From positions 1 through 26,882 of the forward strand of contig NZ_JBIJDC010000060.1 in NCBI RefSeq assembly GCF_044344315.1: DNA of 26,882 nucleotides, in the 5' to 3' direction. Positions 1 through 7,161 of this stretch are shown one piece after another (position 1 is the first letter of the stretch; each line of letters begins with the position of its first letter). Position numbers and translations under genes: made by a program. Below the pieces are notes generated by a model that made no database searches, was not told where the DNA came from, and worked only from the letters and a program-made list of their open reading frames with translations. The DNA comes from Zoogloea sp044344315. GTDB lineage: Bacteria; Pseudomonadota; Gammaproteobacteria; Burkholderiales; Rhodocyclaceae.

Positions 1-1
1 G

Positions 2-289
2 GGTCAGATGGACGAAGTGACCCAGCAGAATGCGGCGCTGGTTGAAGAGGCTGCTGCTGCGGCTGAAAGCCTTGAGGATCAGGCGAGGAGTCTGGTGCGT
101 TCGGTGGCCATGTTCCGGCTCCACGCCGGTAGCGTGCCTGAGAGCCAGGCCGCCCCTGTCCCCGACAATGTCGCCCGCTTGCCCGAACGGTCCCGCTCGA
201 CGGCTTCCCGAGTGGCATTGGCTCCCCTGCCTAAGGTGCGTCGTGCCGGTGGTGGGAGCGAGATCGATGATGAGTGGGAAGAGTTCTGA
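2..289 (+). CDS. Methyl-accepting chemotaxis protein, C-terminal fragment
   Basis: The reading frame is open from base 2, so this is the 3' end of a gene that starts outside the window. The first visible residues, GQMDEVTQQNAALVEEAAAA, are the end of the methylated helix bundle of a chemoreceptor: Q/E pairs in the MDEVTQQNAALVEE segment are classic methylation-region sequence. A roughly 60-residue flexible linker follows, rich in Pro, Ala and Arg. The protein ends in EWEEF, which fits the x-W-x-x-F pentapeptide that tethers CheR (and CheB) to major receptors. The stop lies 14 bases before cheR, so the two are probably co-transcribed and the tethered enzyme is encoded next door. The ligand-binding part is not visible, so the signal sensed is unknown. 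Identity as a receptor tail is secure. Confidence 0.9.
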   Translation, partial: GQMDEVTQQNAALVEEAAAAAESLEDQARSLVRSVAMFRLHAGSVPESQAAPVPDNVARLPERSRSTASRVALAPLPKVRRAGGGSEIDDEWEEF

Positions 290-303
290 GAGAGTCATGA
301 GCC

Positions 304-1248
304 ATGTCTGAAAAGCAGCCACTCCTTCCCCCCAGAGTTGCCACGGCGCCGTCGGCGGGTGTTCGTCCGGCGCAGTCCGGGCGACCCGCAGCTACCCCGG
401 TGCGTGCTCCTTCCTTATCCATGCCAGATCGCGAGTTCGAATTCTCCAGCAGTGATTTCGAGCGCGTCCGGGAGCTGATTTACAAGCATGCCGGAATTTC
501 ACTTTCACCCATCAAGCAGGACATGGTCTACAGCCGATTGGCCCGGCGTTTGCGGGCTCGGGGAGACCGGACCTTTGCCGAGTACCTGGATCGTGCGCAA
601 CGTGAGCCGGATGAGTGGGAGACCTTCGTCAATAGTCTCACCACCAACCTGACGTCCTTTTTTCGGGAGGCGCACCATTTCGACATCCTGGCCGAGCGCC
701 TGAAGAAGCAGGTGTCGAGAGCACCTTTTCGCATCTGGTGCAGTGCTGCGTCCACCGGAGAAGAGCCCTACAGCCTCGCCATCACCGCCTGTGAAGCCTT
801 CAATACGCTCACCCCGCCAGTGCAGATCGTCGCTACTGACATCGACACCAATGTTCTGGCTACGGCACAGAAGGGTGTGTATGGCATGGATCGGGTCGAG
901 CGTCTGTCCCGCGAACGCATGCAGCGTTTCTTCCTGAAGGGAACGGGCAGCCAGGAGGGGCAGGCCAGGGTGCGTCCGGAGCTGCAGCGTTTGATCGAGT
1001 TCAAGCGCATCAACCTGCTGGACAAGAGCTGGGCGGTTCAGGGGCCGTTTGATGCCATGTTCTGCCGCAACGTGATGATCTACTTTGACAAGCCCACCCA
1101 GCACGCCATCCTGGAGCGCTTCGTGCCTTTGCTGAAGCCCGATGGTTTGCTGTTCGCGGGGCATTCGGAGAGCTTCCTGCACGCCGCCGACCTGTTCCGC
1201 TCTCTTGGGCGGACGGTTTACGAAAGGACGGCCCCCCGTGCACGCTGA
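304..1248 (+). CDS. cheR: Chemotaxis protein methyltransferase CheR
   Basis: S-adenosylmethionine-dependent methyltransferase that methylates glutamates of chemoreceptors during adaptation. The 314-residue product has the all-alpha CheR N-domain at about 45-110. A SAM-binding Rossmann domain follows, with SLTTNLTSFFRE near 111, the glycine loop CSAASTGEEPYS at 146-157 and CRNVMIYFDK near 254. The beta-subdomain that docks the receptor pentapeptide lies around 195-240. Residues 1-40 are a Pro/Ala-rich extension not needed by the family; a second ATG at 421 would remove it, but neither start has a strong ribosome binding site. The 304 start keeps the gene 14 bases behind the receptor. The 3' end overlaps the proposed cheD start. 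It probably acts on the upstream receptor, whose tail is EWEEF, and on other receptors in the cell. Confidence 0.95.
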   Translation: MSEKQPLLPPRVATAPSAGVRPAQSGRPAATPVRAPSLSMPDREFEFSSSDFERVRELIYKHAGISLSPIKQDMVYSRLARRLRARGDRTFAEYLDRAQREPDEWETFVNSLTTNLTSFFREAHHFDILAERLKKQVSRAPFRIWCSAASTGEEPYSLAITACEAFNTLTPPVQIVATDIDTNVLATAQKGVYGMDRVERLSRERMQRFFLKGTGSQEGQARVRPELQRLIEFKRINLLDKSWAVQGPFDAMFCRNVMIYFDKPTQHAILERFVPLLKPDGLLFAGHSESFLHAADLFRSLGRTVYERTAPRAR

Positions 1249-1852
1249 AGCCGGCTATGTCGAGCACATGGCCACCAATCGCTACTTCGATCGTACGTTC
1301 GGCTGTGATGCGGTCAAAGTTCTTCCTGGAGAGTACTTCGTAACCACCTCCGACATTGTTCTGGTCACTGTGCTGGGCTCCTGCGTCACGGCGTGCGTCC
1401 GTGATCGGGACAAGGGCCTGGGTGGGATGAACCACTTCATGTTGCCGGACAATGGGGGCGAACTTGGTGTGCTTTCCTCCTCGGCACGCTACGGTGCTTA
1501 TGCCATGGAAGTGCTGCTCAATCACCTGCTCAAACTGGGTGCCCGACGCAGCAGCCTTGAGGCCAAGGTGTTCGGCGGCGGAAGGGTGCTGGCCAGCCTG
1601 TCGCAGGCGCAGGTGGGAGAGAAGAATGTTGATTTCGTACTCGACTACCTTGAGACCGAACGCATACCCGTGGTGGCCCAGGATCTCCTCGACATCTATC
1701 CCCGCAAGGTCTATTTTTTTCCGGTCAGCGGGCGTGTGATGATGAAAAAGCTGGTCCGTGTGAAGAATGACACGCTTATTGCCCGTGAGCGCGAATATGA
1801 AGCCCGACTTCGACGCGACAATGTTCAGGGTGACGTTGAGCTATTTGGATGA
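1238..1852 (+). CDS. cheD: Chemoreceptor glutamine deamidase CheD
   Basis: CheD converts specific receptor glutamines to glutamate, creating methylation sites, and in some bacteria is coupled to CheY-P or CheC. With the GTG start at 1238 the protein has 204 residues. The catalytic Cys lies in LGSCVTACV (Cys49) and the catalytic His in GGMNHFMLPD (His66), followed by the conserved SSARYGAYAMEVL and KVFGGG segments. I chose GTG 1238 because AAAGGA lies about ten bases upstream and the start overlaps the end of cheR by 11 bases, suggesting translational coupling. The alternative ATG at 1268 has no clear ribosome binding site. An ATG further upstream at 1142 would run deep into cheR and is unlikely. 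It sits between cheR and cheB, as expected for an adaptation operon. Confidence 0.93.
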   Translation: MHAEAGYVEHMATNRYFDRTFGCDAVKVLPGEYFVTTSDIVLVTVLGSCVTACVRDRDKGLGGMNHFMLPDNGGELGVLSSSARYGAYAMEVLLNHLLKLGARRSSLEAKVFGGGRVLASLSQAQVGEKNVDFVLDYLETERIPVVAQDLLDIYPRKVYFFPVSGRVMMKKLVRVKNDTLIAREREYEARLRRDNVQGDVELFG

Positions 1853-1868
1853 CGGAGTGTGCCTCCGT
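1852..1868 (+). other. Short hairpin in the cheD-cheB gap
   Basis: ACGGAG (1852-1857) and CTCCGT (1863-1868) form a perfect 6-bp inverted repeat around a 5-base loop, directly over the cheD stop and upstream of the cheB ribosome binding site. There is no T-run, so it is not an intrinsic terminator. It could modulate cheB expression or mRNA stability, or be chance. Confidence 0.3.
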
Positions 1869-1886
1869 ACGCAACTGGAATGAAGC

Positions 1887-2981
1887 ATGGTCATCAAGGT
1901 TCTCGTTATCGATGATTCTGCGCTGATGCGCAGTGTTCTGAGTGAAGTGATCAATTCAGCTCCCGACCTGGAAGTGGTCGGTACTGCGCCCGATCCTATT
2001 GCCGCCCGGGAAATGATCAAGACCCTCAATCCGGATGTTCTGACCCTGGACATCGAGATGCCGAAGATGGATGGGCTCGACTTTCTGGCGCGCCTTATGA
2101 GGCTTCGGCCAATGCCTGTAGTCATGATTTCGAGTCTGACCCGACGTGGCTCAGAGGCCACCCTGCAGGCGCTCGAATTGGGGGCTGTTGATTTTGTTCC
2201 CAAGCCCAGGCTCGATTCAACTGCCGGCATCGAAGCCTATCGTGTAGAAATTTGTGACAAGGTGCGATGTGCCTTCGGTGCCAGGCCGAGGGTTCCTGCA
2301 GCTGCCTCACCGAGCCCGAAACCCTTGCTGCGAGAGCCTCTCGGGCAGGTTGTCAGTGCCACGGGAAGTGTGTCTGAACGCGCTTTGCATGAGCGTCTTG
2401 TGCTGATCGGCGCGTCCACCGGGGGCACCGAGGCGATCAAGGAAGTGCTATGTTCCATGCCGGAACAGATGCCTGCGATTCTGATGGTCCAGCATATGCC
2501 CGAAATGTTCACCGCGTCTTTTGCAAAGCGCCTGGATGGCCTGTGTCGTTTGCGCGTGAAAGAGGCCGAGCACGGCGAGCGTGTGGTGCCTGGCACTGCT
2601 TACCTGGCGCCAGGGCATTCCCATCTGTCGGTGCGTCGCGTTGCGGGGGGCTATCAGTGCGAGCTGGCCCAGTCGGAGCCGGTAAACCGGCACCGGCCCG
2701 CTGTGGATGTGCTTTTCCAGTCTGCGGCGACCCAGGTGGGCGCCAATGCGGTGGGCGTCATCCTGACCGGGATGGGCAAGGATGGCGCGCAGGGTTTGCT
2801 GGCGATGCGTCAAGCCGGTGCGTGGACGATCGGTCAGGATCAGGAGTCTTGCGTGGTTTACGGCATGCCGCGTGAAGCGGCTGCCATTGGAGCCCTTGAT
2901 GAAGTAGCACCTCTCCGGGAGGTCGGTCTGCGCGTGCTGAGTCGCCTGCGGATGACGGAAAAGCGGAGCATCAAGGCGTAG
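1887..2981 (+). CDS. cheB: Chemotaxis response regulator protein-glutamate methylesterase CheB
   Basis: CheB removes methyl groups from receptors (and deamidates some glutamines) after phosphorylation by CheA. The 364-residue protein has a receiver domain at 1-120, with acidic pair D9/D10, phospho-acceptor D55 in LTLDIEMPKMDG and Lys106 in FVPKP. A variable linker spans about 130-168. The C-terminal esterase carries the catalytic triad Ser177 (GASTGG), His203 (VQHMPEMFT) and Asp299 (GMGKDG). All key residues are present, so it should be active. The start ATG follows GGAATGA at a reasonable distance. It is separated from cheD by 34 bases and followed after 70 bases by the STAS gene, consistent with one adaptation/partner-switch transcription unit. 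Confidence 0.97.
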   Translation: MVIKVLVIDDSALMRSVLSEVINSAPDLEVVGTAPDPIAAREMIKTLNPDVLTLDIEMPKMDGLDFLARLMRLRPMPVVMISSLTRRGSEATLQALELGAVDFVPKPRLDSTAGIEAYRVEICDKVRCAFGARPRVPAAASPSPKPLLREPLGQVVSATGSVSERALHERLVLIGASTGGTEAIKEVLCSMPEQMPAILMVQHMPEMFTASFAKRLDGLCRLRVKEAEHGERVVPGTAYLAPGHSHLSVRRVAGGYQCELAQSEPVNRHRPAVDVLFQSAATQVGANAVGVILTGMGKDGAQGLLAMRQAGAWTIGQDQESCVVYGMPREAAAIGALDEVAPLREVGLRVLSRLRMTEKRSIKA

Positions 2982-3051
2982 GTTTTGGGGGTAGTGGCCG
3001 GTCGATTTCGGCAGAGTCGCATGAGTCAGTGAAAAAATAGAGGCAACAGAA

Positions 3052-3357
3052 ATGGATACCAGCGTCAGCACCCAGCAGAGTCAGGCCAGGATTCAGCTCT
3101 CCGGAAGATTTGATTTCAATTCCCATCGAGAATTCCGCGATGCCGTTGACCGTGCGCTGGGCAGTCCGGGCACGACCGAGGTTGCGGTGGATCTCGGTAA
3201 TGTGGCCTATCTGGACAGCTCGGCACTCGGCATGCTGCTGATGCTGCGTGACAAGGCCAAGAGCTCTGGCAAGACTGTCTGCCTGGCCAACGCCAAGGGC
3301 AGTGTTCGGCAGGTTCTCGATATCGCCAACTTCGGCAAGCTTTTCCCGATTGTCTGA
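3052..3357 (+). CDS. STAS-domain anti-sigma factor antagonist (HsbA-like)
   Basis: A 101-residue single-domain STAS protein of the SpoIIAA/RsbV type. It contains the signature region AVDLGNVAYLDSSALGMLLM, with the DSS motif at residues 55-57 holding the serine that a partner kinase would phosphorylate. Unphosphorylated antagonists bind an anti-sigma factor or similar target; phosphorylation releases it. The next gene, two bases downstream, encodes both a PP2C phosphatase and an RsbW-like kinase domain, so the pair looks like a complete partner switch. In Pseudomonas aeruginosa the equivalent pair HsbA/HsbR lies next to cheR1 and flgA-flgM, and HsbA binds FlgM. By analogy, control of FlgM/FliA is the likely job here. 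That target is inference. AGAGGCAACAG upstream of the ATG serves as the ribosome binding site. Confidence 0.88.
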   Translation: MDTSVSTQQSQARIQLSGRFDFNSHREFRDAVDRALGSPGTTEVAVDLGNVAYLDSSALGMLLMLRDKAKSSGKTVCLANAKGSVRQVLDIANFGKLFPIV

Positions 3358-3359
3358 AG

Positions 3360-5096
3360 GTGGCGGAGTACGACGCCGAATCCCTCCTCATCCTTGTAGT
3401 TGATGACAATCCCGACGATCTCTACCTGATTCGTCGGGATCTGATGGCCCTGGGGCATCGTGTCGCTGGGGTCAGCACTGCCGCCGAGGCGCTCGACCAT
3501 ATCGCGCAAGCCTACCCGGACGTCCTCATGACCGACGTCGGCCTGCCTGGCATGGACGGCATTGAGTTACTGAAGACGGTGCGTGTGCGTACGGGTGGAA
3601 GCTGGATTCCCAGTTTGGTCTTTACCGGCAGTCTCGACGAGGCGACACAGATGCGTGCCCTCGAAGCCGGGGCCGACGCCTACCTGTGCAAGCCTGCGTC
3701 CCGCCAGATGCTGCATGCCAAACTGGGCGTGATTCTGCGTTTGAAAGCCATGCAGCGTCAGGCGGAGGCGCGTAACCGCGAACTGGCCCGCTATCGCAGC
3801 CTGCAGGAAGAAGAGCAGCGCCTGGCCCGCTTCGTGATGGAGCGTCTGATCAACCGGGAGGCGCTCGGCGATCCAGCAGTGTCACACTGGATTGCTTCTG
3901 CTGCGGAGTTCAGTGGCGACCTCATCGCCGCCGCCCGGACGCCGGGTAACGTGCTCCACGTATTGCTGGCCGATGGCGCAGGCCACGGTCTCGCCGCATC
4001 GCTTAACGTGCTTCCCGTCACGGCACCTTTTTACCGCATGACCGAGCGCGGTTTTGGTATCGACGCCATTGCTCGCGAGATCAACAGCAAGGTGCGCGCC
4101 TTGCTGCCGGTAGACCGTTTCATCGCAGCCACCCTTGTCGCCGTCAATTTCCGCGAGCGCTATGTGACGGTCTGGAACGGGGGGAACCCCGGGCCGCTGC
4201 TGGTCCGACCCGATGGCGGAGTCCGCCTGCATTTCAACCGGCATCACTTTCCCCTCGGTGTGGTCGACGACGATGAGTTCGACGGTACCGTGGATGCCCA
4301 CGTGGTCAATCCTCATGACCATCTGCTGCTGTTTTCCGATGGGCTGATCGAACTTGAGGATGCCGCGGGGCAGGCACTCGGGGTGGACGGGCTGGGCGCC
4401 GCACTGAACAATCTCCCCGCCGATCTGCGCCTGCCACGGCTTACCGACATCGTCCATGAACTGACCGGGGGAAGCCCCCCGAGGGACGATATTTCCATTG
4501 CCCACATCGCCCTGACCGATACGCCTCAACCGGTCCCCGCGGTGAGTTCCGGCGATTCTCCGGCGGCGCCGACGGCCAGTGATTGGCGCTTCGTGTTACG
4601 TCTGGGCGCGGCAGATCTCAAGCGCCTTGATGCGGTTCCGCTCATTCTCGGCGCCATTGAGCAGTTCGAAGGGGTGCGGCCGTTTGCAGGGCGCCTGTTT
4701 CTGGTGCTGTCCGAACTCTTCAACAATGCCCTTGACCACGGTCTCCTGCGTCTGCCGTCCTCTCTCAAGGCTGGGGTCGAGGGAATGGATGTGTTTCTCG
4801 ACGAGCGGACCCGTCGCCTTGCGCGGCTCGAGATGGGGGCCGTGGAGTTTGAACTTTCCCTGCGCCAGCGAGATGGCCAGCCTCCTGTTCTACACATCAG
4901 TTGCGCCGATACCGGCCCGGGCTTCAACCACGAACAACAGATCCGCTCCGCAGGAGACGAGCCGTCCGGTGAGGACATCCTGAAGGGCCATGGCCGTGGC
5001 ATTCCTCTCCTGCTTCGGGTTTGCGACGATGTTCGCTACAGTGGCGTCGGCAATCGGGTGGACGTTCTCTTTCGCCTAGCTGAACGAACGTCATAA
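3360..5096 (+). CDS. Receiver-PP2C phosphatase-HATPase fusion (HsbR-like partner-switch regulator)
   Basis: A 578-residue three-part signalling protein. Residues 8-125 are a receiver domain (DD at 15-16, phospho-acceptor D59 in LMTDVGLPGMDG, K111). Residues 130-160 look like a coiled-coil linker. Residues 165-385 are a SpoIIE/RsbU-type PP2C phosphatase with metal ligands in SGDL (D187), LADGAGHG (D205), FSDG (D327) and RDDISI (D376/D377). Residues 410-575 are a GHKL ATPase like RsbW/SpoIIAB, with N box ELFNNALDHG, G1 box DTGPGFN and G2 box GHGRGIPLL. Phosphorylation of D59 would be expected to set the balance between dephosphorylating and phosphorylating the adjacent STAS protein. The start is GTG, two bases after the STAS stop, which implies translational coupling; the next ATG would cut into the receiver. 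The architecture equals P. aeruginosa HsbR. No cognate histidine kinase is visible in the window. Confidence 0.9.
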   Translation: MAEYDAESLLILVVDDNPDDLYLIRRDLMALGHRVAGVSTAAEALDHIAQAYPDVLMTDVGLPGMDGIELLKTVRVRTGGSWIPSLVFTGSLDEATQMRALEAGADAYLCKPASRQMLHAKLGVILRLKAMQRQAEARNRELARYRSLQEEEQRLARFVMERLINREALGDPAVSHWIASAAEFSGDLIAAARTPGNVLHVLLADGAGHGLAASLNVLPVTAPFYRMTERGFGIDAIAREINSKVRALLPVDRFIAATLVAVNFRERYVTVWNGGNPGPLLVRPDGGVRLHFNRHHFPLGVVDDDEFDGTVDAHVVNPHDHLLLFSDGLIELEDAAGQALGVDGLGAALNNLPADLRLPRLTDIVHELTGGSPPRDDISIAHIALTDTPQPVPAVSSGDSPAAPTASDWRFVLRLGAADLKRLDAVPLILGAIEQFEGVRPFAGRLFLVLSELFNNALDHGLLRLPSSLKAGVEGMDVFLDERTRRLARLEMGAVEFELSLRQRDGQPPVLHISCADTGPGFNHEQQIRSAGDEPSGEDILKGHGRGIPLLLRVCDDVRYSGVGNRVDVLFRLAERTS

Positions 5097-5134
5097 AGTG
5101 TGAAATAGTCCTCCTCGTGTCTGTTTAAGGGTCC

Positions 5135-5161
5135 TAAAGTTCAGCTGGACCGCGCCGATAA
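5135..5161 (+). promoter_or_regulatory. Sigma-28 (FliA) promoter for the downstream chemoreceptor
   Basis: TAAAGTTC (5135-5142), exactly 11 bases, then GCCGATAA (5154-5161). The FliA consensus is TAAAGTTT-N11-GCCGATAA, so 15 of 16 defined positions match with ideal spacing. It lies 136 bases before the preferred receptor start at 5298 and marks that gene as a late flagellar-regulon gene. Confidence 0.92.
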
Positions 5162-5297
5162 ACGCCTCGAAACCTTTGATGCCTGCGCAATGCGGGCTAG
5201 AAGACAAGGTGTCGGCGACGCAGTTACCCGCCGGTTCCGGGGGGTGGGTTCCAAGGCCTGCTCTTCTTCTCCTGTTGAGCGGGGATCGCCGATTACC

Positions 5298-6977
5298 ATG
5301 CAAGTTCTTATTGTCTCCATTCTGGCCGGTCTCGTTGCAGGGGGCGGTGCCCTTGGGGCAGGCCTGGCGTTTGGCCTATCCTTTTCTGCCGGTTTCGTCG
5401 GAGTTTGTGTCGCACTCTCGATCACGGTGGGCGTCATCCTTCTGGTGTCGGTCCGGGTGTTGTTCGTCCATCCCCTGATCGAACTGCGCGATACCATCCG
5501 GGCCATGCACAAGGACGGCGACTTGTCCCGCCGCGTCGCTGTGTCTCCCGGTCAGGTGGGTGAGGTCGAGGCGGTTTTTAATGAGTTGATCGGCAGCTTT
5601 CAAGGCATCGTCGGCAAAGTCATCTTCGACGCGCAGCGGGTGCATGAAGCAGCGGATCTGCTTTCAGGGCATGCGGGGCGGGTTGCAGAAGGGTCAAGCA
5701 GTCAGCAGGGGGCTGCCGAGAGCATGGTGGTTGCCATTGAGCAGATGACGACCGGTGTGAATGCTGTTGCCGAGCATGCCAGCCAGACCGCAACCAATGC
5801 CCAGGTGGCGCGGGAGTTGTCTGTCAAAGGGGCTGAGGTTGTCACGAGTGCCTCCCGGGAGATTGAGCAGATTGCCCGCTCCGTTGAGGACTCAGCAAAG
5901 GTCATTTCAGCGCTGGGAGAGCGGTCTGAAGCTATCAGTGGCATCGTCAAGGTGATCCGCGAGATCGCCGATCAGACCAACCTGCTGGCCCTCAATGCCG
6001 CCATCGAGGCGGCTCGGGCAGGTGAGCAGGGGCGTGGTTTTGCTGTGGTGGCGGATGAAGTGCGCAAGCTGGCTGAGCGAACCTCCTCCGCAACGAGTGA
6101 GATCGGAACCATGATCGCAGCCATCCAGGCGGAAACCCGCAGCGCCATCGCCTCCATTGATGCGGGCAGCTCCCAGGCCCATGCGGGTGCCGAACTGGCC
6201 CAGAAGGCGGCGGGCTCGCTCCAGCAGATCAATGATGGTGCGCGCCAGACCATGGAGAAGGTGGATGCGATCGCCGCTGCTATCAATGCCCACAGCCGTG
6301 AGGCCGATCAGATCGTCGGTCATGTGCGACAGATCATGGACATGGTGGGTCGCAATTCGGCCGGAGCCCGGGAAACCCTGGATGAGGCCACCAGCCTCAG
6401 TGGGCTTGCGGTGAATCTCAAGGAGATCAGCCGCGTCTTCAAGCTGGGGGCTGCAGGCGAGCAGGCCATGCTGGTGCATAAGAAGATGCCTGACATCGTA
6501 AGGGATGGGGCGCGTCAGATGGGCATGCTTCTGGAGCAGGCCGTGGCGGGCGGGCAGATAAGCGAAGCCGATCTCTTCGACGATGCCTACAAGCCGCTCG
6601 CAAATACCCGGCCACAGAAGTACAGCACCCGTTTTGACAGCCTGACCGACCGCATCTTCCCGCTCCTCCAGGAGCGCCTGCTCGACGTGAATCAGGAGGC
6701 CGTCTATGCCATCGGTACGGATCGGAATGGATACGTACCAACTCACAACAAACGCTTTTCCCAGCCACTGACCGGTGACTACGAGAAGGATTTTGTCGGC
6801 AACCGGAGCAAGCGGGTCTTCGATGATCCGGTGGGCAAGCAGTGCGGAAAGCATGAGATGCCCTTCCTGATCCAGACCTATCGCCGCGATACCGGCGAAA
6901 TCATGCACGACATCTCCGCTCCGGTTTACGTCAATGGCCGCCATTGGGGCGGGTTCCGGATTGGCTACAGGGCCTGA
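5298..6977 (+). CDS. Methyl-accepting chemotaxis protein with C-terminal cytoplasmic sensor-like domain
   Basis: A 559-residue receptor. Two hydrophobic segments (about 4-27 and 31-53) follow each other almost directly, leaving no room for a periplasmic ligand domain. A HAMP-like region covers about 54-108. The signalling hairpin tip EIADQTNLLALNAAIEAARA begins near residue 222 and continues to VADEVRKLAERT. After the helix bundle, about 165 residues (395-559) form a separate domain ending in NGRHWGGFRIGYRA. Its pattern (VYAIGTDRNGYVPTHN, NRSKRVFDD, LIQTYRRD, DISAPVYV) looks like a Cache/PAS-type sensor placed at the C-terminus. The ATG at 5298 is preferred because the protein then begins with the first membrane helix; an in-frame ATG at 5190 would add 36 non-hydrophobic residues and has no ribosome binding site. 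There is no CheR-docking pentapeptide. It is driven by the sigma-28 promoter and ends at an intrinsic terminator, so it is probably monocistronic. Confidence 0.92.
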   Translation: MQVLIVSILAGLVAGGGALGAGLAFGLSFSAGFVGVCVALSITVGVILLVSVRVLFVHPLIELRDTIRAMHKDGDLSRRVAVSPGQVGEVEAVFNELIGSFQGIVGKVIFDAQRVHEAADLLSGHAGRVAEGSSSQQGAAESMVVAIEQMTTGVNAVAEHASQTATNAQVARELSVKGAEVVTSASREIEQIARSVEDSAKVISALGERSEAISGIVKVIREIADQTNLLALNAAIEAARAGEQGRGFAVVADEVRKLAERTSSATSEIGTMIAAIQAETRSAIASIDAGSSQAHAGAELAQKAAGSLQQINDGARQTMEKVDAIAAAINAHSREADQIVGHVRQIMDMVGRNSAGARETLDEATSLSGLAVNLKEISRVFKLGAAGEQAMLVHKKMPDIVRDGARQMGMLLEQAVAGGQISEADLFDDAYKPLANTRPQKYSTRFDSLTDRIFPLLQERLLDVNQEAVYAIGTDRNGYVPTHNKRFSQPLTGDYEKDFVGNRSKRVFDDPVGKQCGKHEMPFLIQTYRRDTGEIMHDISAPVYVNGRHWGGFRIGYRA

Positions 6978-7011
6978 CCAGCCTGTGTTCCCCTGTTTCA
7001 GTGAGAGTGTT

Positions 7012-7039
7012 CGGCCCGCCTTCCCGCGGGCCGTTTTTT
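7012..7039 (+). terminator. Intrinsic terminator after the chemoreceptor gene
   Basis: A perfect 8-bp GC-rich stem, CGGCCCGC (7012-7019) with GCGGGCCG (7026-7033), encloses a six-base loop and is followed at once by six T residues (7034-7039). This is the clearest rho-independent terminator in the window and separates the receptor from the cheV operon. Confidence 0.92.
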
Positions 7040-7075
7040 CTTGTGCAGGCCGCACGCCATAAGGGGCAGGAAGCC

Positions 7076-7102
7076 TCAAGATTGTTTGCCACCCGCCGAT
7101 AT
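7076..7102 (+). promoter_or_regulatory. Sigma-28 (FliA) promoter for cheV-cheV-cheY-cheZ-cheA
   Basis: TCAAGATT (7076-7083), 11 bases, GCCGATAT (7095-7102). This matches the FliA consensus at 6 of 8 positions in the -35 and 7 of 8 in the -10, with exact spacing. It lies between the upstream terminator and the first cheV, 59 bases from the ATG, and gives the expected short leader. Confidence 0.8.
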
Positions 7103-7161
7103 TGCTTCCAGATCGGAGCCTGCGCCATCGGGTCGGCAGGGGTCTGAGACGGAGATTGAGC

